From the NCBI GenBank assembly GCA_037446115.1, contig JBBIJF010000051.1:1-16373 (forward strand): 16,373 nucleotides of DNA. Direction: 5' to 3'. Position numbers and translations under genes: made by a program. Within the stretch, counting starts at the first letter, position 1. Every line of letters begins with the position of its first letter. This document shows positions 1 to 6,142 of the stretch, one piece after another. The DNA is from JANWXD01 sp037446115. GTDB taxonomy: Bacteria; Acidobacteriota; Terriglobia; Bryobacterales; Bryobacteraceae. The notes under the pieces are model-generated. The model saw nothing but the letters and a program-made list of their open reading frames with translations, was not told the DNA's origin and did no database searches.

Positions 1-68
1 CGCACCATGCGCTGCCCATTATTCTTGCACAGGGGACTGCGGGCAGGGCGCCGGAGAACTGCGCGAGA

Positions 69-1550
69 ATGGGGTGGTCAGCGCAGAAAATGGAGCGGCG
101 AACGAGCAGGCTGGCGGTGTTTGTGGCCGCCACCGGGTTGTGGGCGCAGGCTGCCGGCGTCGAAGCCGTGTTGCGCGCGCTCGAGCGCAAACAGTTCCAA
201 GAAGCACTGCGATTACTGGCGCCGCTGGTCCGATCCGCTCCGGAAAACCCCCGGCTGCGCACGCTGGAAGGGATGGCGCTGAACGGCCTGGGGCGCAGCG
301 GTGAAGCGCTCGGTTGCTTCCGCAAGGCGCTCCGGTCTGCTCCGGAGTACCTGCCCGCCTTACTGGGGGCGGCTGAGCTCGAGTTCCAGCTCCGGGACCC
401 CGCAGCGGAAGCCCGGCTGAATGCCGTACTCCGCCAGCAGCCCGCCAATCCGACGGCGCACGCCATGCTGGGCGTGCTGGCCTACGAGAAGAACGACTGC
501 GCGACGGCGGTGCGGCACTTCGACCTTGCGGCGACGGCGCTGGAGGGCAATGCTCCGGCGCTCTGGCAGCACGGTTACTGCCTGATGCAGGTGCGACGTC
601 CGGAAGGGGCGGCGGCGGTCTTCGAGCGGTTGCGCGCCCTGCGACCGCAGGATGGCGCCGTGCTGTACAACCTGGCTCTGGCGTTGTACGAATCCGGACG
701 CGCGGGTGAGGCTGTGGCAGTTCTGGAGCCGCTGCTGGGCACGGAACGGCCCGACTCGGATGTGGTGAGTCTGGCAGCGGCAGCTCTGGAGGCGCCAGGG
801 CAGACACCGCGCGCTGTCAGCCTGTTGCAGCAAGCCATCCGGCTCTATCCGGCCGAAGAGCGCCACTATGTAGATCTGGCCGTGATTTGCCTGGAGCATG
901 ATGCGCCCCACCTGGCGCTTGAAGTCCTGGAGGCGGGCCTCCGCAACCTTCCGCAATCCTCCCGACTGTATGCGATGCGGGGCGTCGTCAACGGGCAGCT
1001 GGCGCGCTTCGCCCAGGCGGAAGCCGACTTTGAGAAGGCGGCGCAGCTCGAGCCCGAAAAGGGATTTGGTCAGGTGGGCCTGAGCGTGGTGCTGCAGCGG
1101 CTGGGCCGGGACGAGGAAGCGGCGACCAAGCTGCGTGAATACTTGCGGCAAGACCCTCGGGATGCGGGGGCAAACTGGATGCTCGCGCAGGTTTTGGTAC
1201 GGAGCGGGGCGACGCCGGGCACGGAGGAATTCCACGAGGCGCAACAGGCCCTGGAGCGGGCAGTGCAGAGCGATCCGAAACTGGTTCCGGCGCGTGCGCT
1301 CCTCGGCAAGTTGTATCTGCAGGCGGGTGAGACGGAAAAGGCGATCCGGGAACTGGAGCAGGCGATCGAACTGGATCCGGAAGACCGCACCGCAGTTTAC
1401 CAGCTCATGGTGGCGCTGCGGGCGGCAGGCCGACAAGCGGAGTTACCGAAACTGCTGTCGCGGGTCCGTGAATTGATCCGGAAGGATGCTGCGCAGGAGC
1501 AGCAAACGCTGCGCTACCGACTGGTCAAGGCTCCGACGGATCCGCCTTAG
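69..1550 (+). CDS. Exported tetratricopeptide-repeat (TPR) protein
   Basis: This 493-residue protein consists of a signal peptide followed almost entirely by TPR-like helical hairpins, the usual scaffold for protein-protein contacts. The hydrophobic stretch LAVFVAATGLWAQA (about residues 15-28) ends in a plausible signal-peptidase site, so the protein is probably periplasmic or surface-exposed. Repeats with the TPR pattern (small residue at 8, Ala at 20, Pro near 32) run from about residue 30 to 465; the clearest is near the C-terminus (KAIRELEQAIELDPED). I count roughly 11 units by eye. The ATG at 69 has GGAG at 53-56. The in-frame ATG at 90 would give a more typical signal-peptide length and is a real alternative. 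No enzymatic domain is visible. The 3' end overlaps the convergent regulator gene by 26 nt. The partner and role are unknown; TPR architecture is certain, function is not. Confidence 0.88.
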   Translation: MGWSAQKMERRTSRLAVFVAATGLWAQAAGVEAVLRALERKQFQEALRLLAPLVRSAPENPRLRTLEGMALNGLGRSGEALGCFRKALRSAPEYLPALLGAAELEFQLRDPAAEARLNAVLRQQPANPTAHAMLGVLAYEKNDCATAVRHFDLAATALEGNAPALWQHGYCLMQVRRPEGAAAVFERLRALRPQDGAVLYNLALALYESGRAGEAVAVLEPLLGTERPDSDVVSLAAAALEAPGQTPRAVSLLQQAIRLYPAEERHYVDLAVICLEHDAPHLALEVLEAGLRNLPQSSRLYAMRGVVNGQLARFAQAEADFEKAAQLEPEKGFGQVGLSVVLQRLGRDEEAATKLREYLRQDPRDAGANWMLAQVLVRSGATPGTEEFHEAQQALERAVQSDPKLVPARALLGKLYLQAGETEKAIRELEQAIELDPEDRTAVYQLMVALRAAGRQAELPKLLSRVRELIRKDAAQEQQTLRYRLVKAPTDPP

Positions 1551-2628
1551 TCCCGGGGGTGGCCGGATCGTCGCGAGTTGCCGAGGCGCCGCTCGGCCTG
1601 CGTGGCTCGGTCCGGTGGAGGGCCGGCCCTGTGGATTCGCGGACCACCAGACGAGTTGTGAGGCAGTAGTTCCGGCCCTCCACATGTTCTCCCGACAAGA
1701 GGTCCCAGAGGGCTTGGAAGGCCATCTCCCCAAGATCGCGCCGCGGAATCGCCACCGTGGTCAGCGTGGGCTGCGTGTATTCGGAAAACAGAATGTTGTC
1801 GAAGCCGGCGACCGAAAGGTCTTCGGGTACGCGAAGGTGATGGTCGTAGGCGGCGTGAAGGGCCCCGATGGCCATCAGGTCGTTGGCCGCCATCACAGCG
1901 GTGGGATGGAAGCGCGACAGAGCGCGCCCGCAGGCCCAGTAACCGCCGTGGATGGTCAAGTCGGACTCAATGACGGCGGGCTGAATGGAGCAGGCGGCAG
2001 CAGCACTGAGAAATGCGTCGCGGCGAATACGAAGAGAGACCAGTTCCGGCGGACCGCTGATGAAGGCGATTCGCTCGTGTCCCAGCTGGCGCAGATGCTC
2101 GACCGCCTGGCGAATCCCCGAGGAGTAGTCCACGGCGATGTTGGCGGTGTGGGGGCCGCCCTTGCCGACATCGAGGTAGACCGCACGGATGCCTTTTCGG
2201 GCCAAGTAGTCCATGGCGGACTGATGCATTTCGGAAGTCAGTACGGCCACTCCGGCGACCTGGAGTGCGGCGAGCCTGCGGATGCAATCCAGAGTACGCA
2301 CCGGATCGTAGTGCGTGCTCATGACGATGGTTTCCTGCCCGCGCAAATGAGCCGCTTCCTGGAAGGCGCGCGTCACTTCGGGGAAGAAGGGGTTCTCGAT
2401 ATCGGAGACGACCAGCCCCACGATGGCGCTCCGGCCAGAGGCGAGGCTTTTGGCGCTGGTGTTGGCCTGGTAGCCCAACTCGCGAATGGCCCGCTCCACG
2501 CGAGCCGCGGTGTCGCGGCGGACGGGTTTGGAGTGGTTGAGCACGTGGGAGACGGTGGCGGTGGACACGCCTGCGTGCCGGGCGACGTCCCGGATGGTGG
2601 CGGGTCGCGATTTGTCTCTGTGTTCCAA
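1525..2628 (-). CDS. LacI-family transcriptional regulator
   Basis: A 367-residue LacI/GalR-type DNA-binding regulator. Residues 10-31 form the helix-turn-helix (TIRDVARHAGVSTATVSHVL). Residues 57-66 are the hinge helix, with the Leu (L62 in AKSLASG) that intercalates into a central CpG in family members. From about residue 68 a periplasmic-binding-protein-like sensor domain follows (IVGLVVSDIENPFF, later AANDLMAIGAL and SVAGFDN). The family core ends near residue 335; the last 32 residues are a Pro/Ser/Thr/Arg-rich tail overlapping the end of the convergent TPR gene. Translation must start at TTG (2626-2628): the frame is closed by tandem TGA codons at 2695-2700 with no ATG, GTG or other TTG between, and I see no good Shine-Dalgarno sequence. 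It is divergent from the TonB receptor/GH127 pair, its most likely target. The effector is unknown, probably a sugar released by that system. Confidence 0.95.
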   Translation of the reverse strand: MEHRDKSRPATIRDVARHAGVSTATVSHVLNHSKPVRRDTAARVERAIRELGYQANTSAKSLASGRSAIVGLVVSDIENPFFPEVTRAFQEAAHLRGQETIVMSTHYDPVRTLDCIRRLAALQVAGVAVLTSEMHQSAMDYLARKGIRAVYLDVGKGGPHTANIAVDYSSGIRQAVEHLRQLGHERIAFISGPPELVSLRIRRDAFLSAAAACSIQPAVIESDLTIHGGYWACGRALSRFHPTAVMAANDLMAIGALHAAYDHHLRVPEDLSVAGFDNILFSEYTQPTLTTVAIPRRDLGEMAFQALWDLLSGEHVEGRNYCLTTRLVVRESTGPALHRTEPRRPSGASATRDDPATPGTKADPSEP

Positions 2629-2632
2629 CCGA

Positions 2633-2645
2633 GTAAAGCGCTTAC
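2633..2645. promoter_or_regulatory. Candidate LacI-family operator near the lacI start (O2)
   Basis: GTAAAGCGCTTAC contains a perfect 8-bp palindrome, AAGCGCTT (2636-2643), with a central CG. It fits the AANCGNTT core typical of LacI-family operators. It ends only 5-17 nt before the TTG start codon of the regulator gene, where a Shine-Dalgarno sequence would normally be, so bound protein would block early elongation of the lacI transcript. Autoregulation is inferred. Outside the 8-bp core the arms do not match well, so chance is possible. Confidence 0.45.
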
Positions 2646-2696
2646 GGCACCTTCGCGCTGCTGCCGGTGGCAGGCAGCGGGGCTCCGAGTCCTCTC

Positions 2697-2725
2697 ATCA
2701 TACTAATTGATTTGGCTTGACACAA
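2697..2725 (-). promoter_or_regulatory. Candidate lacI promoter (TTGTGT-N17-TATGAT)
   Basis: On the minus strand, TTGTGT (2720-2725) and TATGAT (2697-2702) are separated by 17 bp. The -10 matches the sigma-70 consensus at 5 of 6 positions, the -35 at 3 of 6. Predicted transcription would start near 2690, about 60 nt before the TTG start. Its -35 box overlaps the -35 of the opposite promoter by 3 bp, so two polymerases could not both bind. Confidence 0.4.
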
Positions 2726-2745
2726 CCGTGGGTGGGCCGTATAAT
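2717..2745 (+). promoter_or_regulatory. Perfect consensus sigma-70 promoter for the TonB receptor operon
   Basis: TTGACA at 2717-2722 and TATAAT at 2740-2745 are both 6/6 matches to the housekeeping consensus, with the optimal 17-bp spacer (2723-2739). The predicted start site is about 2751-2753, giving a leader of roughly 35 nt before the ATG at 2787. A perfect promoter is unusual in such GC-rich DNA and suggests strong transcription that must be held down by a repressor. The start site falls inside the adjacent palindrome. Confidence 0.85.
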
Positions 2746-2748
2746 CAG

Positions 2749-2762
2749 GTTAACCGTTTAAC
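2749..2762. promoter_or_regulatory. Candidate LacI-family operator over the receptor transcription start (O1)
   Basis: GTTAACCGTTTAAC is an imperfect inverted repeat centred on CG (2755-2756); 6 of 7 positions in the two arms pair. It starts 3 bp downstream of the -10 box and covers the predicted +1. This is the classic place for a repressor that occludes RNA polymerase. Its core AACCGTTT fits the same AANCGNTT pattern as the site near the lacI start. The divergently encoded LacI-family protein is the obvious candidate to bind it. Confidence 0.7.
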
Positions 2763-2773
2763 ACCAGAGTGGA

Positions 2774-2779
2774 AAGGAG
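2774..2779 (+). promoter_or_regulatory. Shine-Dalgarno site of the TonB receptor gene
   Basis: AAGGAG lies 7 nt before the ATG at 2787. It fixes that ATG as the start. An in-frame GTG at 2769 lies upstream of this site and would make it part of the coding sequence, so that GTG is rejected. Confidence 0.85.
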
Positions 2780-2786
2780 AGTTCCG

Positions 2787-5700
2787 ATGGTTTGTTCCCG
2801 CGGCTTGAGCGGCAGGCTGCTGTCCAGCGTGGTATGGCTGTTGCTGATAATGCTCCCGGCGGTCGCCCAGTTTAGCAGCAACGTGCAAGGAGTGGTGTTA
2901 GACCCCAGCCAGGCGGTGATCCCCAATGCCACGGTGAAGCTCCGCAATCTCGATACCTTGGTGGAGCGCACCACCACAACCACCGGCACCGGGGTTTACC
3001 GTTTCAGCAGCCTGCCGCCGGGCCGCTATGAAGTTGTGGCGGAGGCGGAAGGCTTCCAGCCGAAGACCGTGACGATTGACTTGCTGACGGCGCAGACGGC
3101 GGACGTGACGCTGCGGCTGGAGTTGCGCGGCACCGGAGAGCGGGTGGTCGTGGTGGGGGAAGCTCCGGTGCTCAATCCGGCGGATTCGCGCACCCACGCC
3201 ACCATCGAGCAAAGCACCCTGGCCGACATCCCGCTGCCGAACCGGAACATGCTGGGTTTGGCCGCCATCGCCCCGGGAGTGACCGGTTTGGGGACTGTGG
3301 GGGGCGGCGCGCCGGGCGATGCTCCGGACAACTTCTCCACGGAGGTGACCGTGGACATCAGCGGCAACGGGCGCAACTCGAGCGGCAACCAGTTTGTGCT
3401 GGACGGGCTGAACGTTACCAGCAACATTATCCAGGGAGTGACCAACCTAGCGCCGAATCCCGAGTCGGTGCAGGAGATTTCCATTCAGACCAACACCTTC
3501 AGCGTGGAGCACGGCCGCGCCAGCTCCGTGCAGATCGCCATGACCACCAAGTCGGGCACCAACGAGTATCACGGCAGCGCGGGATATTACTTCAACAACC
3601 AGAAGTTGTTTGCCCGGACGGTGTTCACTCCGGCGCAACGGCCGCCGTTTAAAAAGCACCTGCTGGATGCCAGTCTCGGCGGCCCGATCCTGAAGAACAA
3701 GACGTTCTGGTTCGGCTCCGTACAGACGCTGCGTTCGCAGACCTCCAGTGCGGATGTGGTGCGCACCTTTGAAAGCCCGGAGTTCGTCAACTGGGCGAAA
3801 CAAAAGTTCCCCAACTCGATCGGCACGAAAATTCTCTCGGAGCGCTACCCGGTGAACGTCGGCGTCACGGGCGTGCTTCGCTACGCCCGGGATATTTTCG
3901 GAACCGGCCCGGAGGGCTGCAACACCGCGGCCACGTCGTTCATTCCGTGCGATCTGCCCATGATTCTGGAGGGGCGAGCCCGCCCGAGCCCCTTCCGGAA
4001 CGCCTTGCAATGGAACCTACGGGGCGATCAATACCTGAACAACAACAACGACCGGCTCTACGTCAACCTGTACAAGACCAACCTGGACACGGAGCAAATT
4101 CTGTTCCGTAACGGGTTTTCTACGGTCAACGATAACTTCTCCACGGCCGTGCAGGCCAACTGGACCCACACGTTTTCGGCGAGGCTTCTCAACGAATTCA
4201 CCTTCGGCTGGATCCGCGTTCAGGGCAACAGCGGTCTGGATCCCAGCATACCCATGGAGCTGCCCAACATCAGCGTGGTGGGGCAGAATCTGGGCATCTC
4301 GCCGACCTGGGGTCCGGCCACCTTCATTCAGAACAACTGGAACTGGCGCAACGTGGTGAGCATGATCCGCGGAGCCCACTCGGTCAAGTTCGGCTTTGAG
4401 GTATGGGCGGGCGACGACGACGCGCGGTTCAACGACGTTTACGGGCGCACGAGCTTCACATTCAACAACCTGCTCGAGCTGGTGCGGGACGATCCGTATT
4501 TGCAGGTGGGTCCCAGAATTGATCCGCTCACCGGCAAGGAGGGACCGGGAGGCTACCGTCACCTGTTGAACACGTTCGGCTGGTTCATCCAGGACGAGTG
4601 GAAGATCCGGCCGAATCTGACGTTGACGCTGGGAGTCCGCTGGGACGACTACGGCAACGTCACCCGGGACAAGAACAAGGGCGTTCCGTTGGCGAACCTG
4701 TTTCTGCCGCGCCCCTTTGCAGAGCTGAAGAGCCCGCAGGAAATCGACCAGGCTTTCGCCAACGCCGTGGTCCGGACCACGGACGAGGGGATCTACGCCG
4801 GGCGGGTTACCAACAACTGGAGCCCGCGATTCGGATTTGCCTGGGACCCGCGCTCCGACGGCAAGTGGGTGGTCCGCGGGGGGATCGGGCTGTATCACGA
4901 CTGGATTCCGCTTGGAGAAGCCAATCGCGTCCGCGGGAATCCTCCGGGGTTAATCGAGCTCAACCTGCGGCGCGACGGCCCGATCAAGCCGGTGTTTTCC
5001 ATCGGCACAAGCCGTAAGTTCCCCTACGGCTGGGTGCTTCCCACGCTGCCGACGCTGGGTGTGGACGAACGGGGCGGGCTGATCGGCTTGAACGCCACCG
5101 TAGGGGCGATTGACCGCGACATCAAGCCCTCAGACACCTACATTTACAGTGTCGGCGTTGAGCGGCAGCTTCTGGGAAGTCTCGTAGCCGGTGCAACCTA
5201 CAGCGGCTCGCGCACCCGCGACGGGATCTTCGGCCACGACTTCAACCGGTTCGCGGGCGATCTGCTGGACGGCAGGCTGGACCGCCTGAATCCGAGCTTC
5301 GGCACGATTTTCTTCGAATGGAACGGCAATAAGATTGACTATAACTCGATTATTCTCAGCCTGCGCGGCCGCTTTGCGGAGCGCGGCTCGTTCCAGTTGT
5401 CGTACACGCTATCGAAGGTGGAGGATCTGGGACAGGCCGGTTCCCGCGTGAACCGGGATCCCGGTATCGCCACGCCGACGCAACACAATCTGGAGCGGTT
5501 CCGTGCACCGTCGGACTGGGACGTGCGGCACCGCGTCGCCATGGTAGGCACCTACACGATCCCGGGGCCCTCTTCACAGACGGCTTGGGCGCGCCATGTG
5601 CTCGGCGGATGGGAGTTGAGCACGCTGACCATCATCCAGAGCGGGCGGCCCTTCAACGTCTTCACTACGGCGCCGTTCCAGCCGCTGCTCGACGCCAGCG

Positions 5701-6119
5701 GAAAGGTGATCGGCTACAGGCCCGGCAGCGGCGATTTCAACGCCGACGGAGTGAACTGGGATCTTCCGAACGCGCCGGCACAAGCCCTGCCGGTAACTTA
5801 TGAGCGGAGCCGCTACCTCAGCGGTCTGTTCAAAGCCAGCGACTTTCCGCTGCCCGAACCCGGATCGTTGGGCACCCTTCCCCGGCATTACTTCCGCGGG
5901 CCCGGGTTCTGGAAGACGGATCTGGCGGTGTTGAAAAACAACGCACTGCCGTGGCTCGGCGAGCAGGGCAAGCTGCAGCTGCGGTTCGAGTTTTTCAACA
6001 TCTTCAATCGCGTCAACCTGTTTAACCCTGACGGCAACCTGTCCAGTTCCCGGTTTGGCTTCTCGGGCGGCCAGTACGATCCGCGGATCATCCAACTGGG
6101 CGCCAGGGTGGTGTTCTGA
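2787..6119 (+). CDS. TonB-dependent receptor, Oar-like, with carboxypeptidase-regulatory-like N-terminal domain
   Basis: A 1110-residue outer-membrane protein. The signal peptide ends at PAVA (residues 24-27) before Gln28. Residues about 30-105 form a carboxypeptidase-regulatory-like beta-sandwich (VQGVVLDPSQAVIPNATVKL through GVYRFSSLPPGRYEV). A plug domain follows to about residue 250 (IPLPNRNMLGLAAIAPGV; FVLDGLNVTS; VEHGRASSVQIAMTTKSGTN). The rest is a beta-barrel with alternating aromatic strands, and the chain ends in Val-Phe, the usual C-terminal signal for outer-membrane assembly. Proteins of this build are abundant in Acidobacteriota and resemble Oar/SusC-type receptors that move oligosaccharides or other large ligands using TonB energy. 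No SusD-like lipoprotein is encoded nearby. The gene follows a strong repressible promoter and precedes a glycosidase gene by 23 bp, so the ligand is probably a glycan fragment; this is inferred. Confidence 0.93.
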   Translation: MVCSRGLSGRLLSSVVWLLLIMLPAVAQFSSNVQGVVLDPSQAVIPNATVKLRNLDTLVERTTTTTGTGVYRFSSLPPGRYEVVAEAEGFQPKTVTIDLLTAQTADVTLRLELRGTGERVVVVGEAPVLNPADSRTHATIEQSTLADIPLPNRNMLGLAAIAPGVTGLGTVGGGAPGDAPDNFSTEVTVDISGNGRNSSGNQFVLDGLNVTSNIIQGVTNLAPNPESVQEISIQTNTFSVEHGRASSVQIAMTTKSGTNEYHGSAGYYFNNQKLFARTVFTPAQRPPFKKHLLDASLGGPILKNKTFWFGSVQTLRSQTSSADVVRTFESPEFVNWAKQKFPNSIGTKILSERYPVNVGVTGVLRYARDIFGTGPEGCNTAATSFIPCDLPMILEGRARPSPFRNALQWNLRGDQYLNNNNDRLYVNLYKTNLDTEQILFRNGFSTVNDNFSTAVQANWTHTFSARLLNEFTFGWIRVQGNSGLDPSIPMELPNISVVGQNLGISPTWGPATFIQNNWNWRNVVSMIRGAHSVKFGFEVWAGDDDARFNDVYGRTSFTFNNLLELVRDDPYLQVGPRIDPLTGKEGPGGYRHLLNTFGWFIQDEWKIRPNLTLTLGVRWDDYGNVTRDKNKGVPLANLFLPRPFAELKSPQEIDQAFANAVVRTTDEGIYAGRVTNNWSPRFGFAWDPRSDGKWVVRGGIGLYHDWIPLGEANRVRGNPPGLIELNLRRDGPIKPVFSIGTSRKFPYGWVLPTLPTLGVDERGGLIGLNATVGAIDRDIKPSDTYIYSVGVERQLLGSLVAGATYSGSRTRDGIFGHDFNRFAGDLLDGRLDRLNPSFGTIFFEWNGNKIDYNSIILSLRGRFAERGSFQLSYTLSKVEDLGQAGSRVNRDPGIATPTQHNLERFRAPSDWDVRHRVAMVGTYTIPGPSSQTAWARHVLGGWELSTLTIIQSGRPFNVFTTAPFQPLLDASGKVIGYRPGSGDFNADGVNWDLPNAPAQALPVTYERSRYLSGLFKASDFPLPEPGSLGTLPRHYFRGPGFWKTDLAVLKNNALPWLGEQGKLQLRFEFFNIFNRVNLFNPDGNLSSSRFGFSGGQYDPRIIQLGARVVF

Positions 6120-6142
6120 GGGCTCCGGCCGGATCCACGACG

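Noticed and set aside
303..310. AAGCGCTC-like LacI operator match inside the TPR gene
   Set aside because: Imperfect core, within coding sequence and far from any promoter; such matches occur by chance.
1486..2706. Open frame of 406 codons on the plus strand across the lacI gene
   Set aside because: It is antisense to a complete LacI-family protein with HTH, hinge and sensor domain and has no family features of its own.
2769..2786. GTG at 2769 as start of the TonB receptor
   Set aside because: It lies before AAGGAG (2774-2779), which serves the ATG at 2787; the ATG gives a normal signal peptide.
4017..4898. Open frame of 293 codons antisense to the TonB receptor gene
   Set aside because: Low-complexity Val/Arg/Ala-rich translation with no recognisable motif; the opposite strand is clearly coding.
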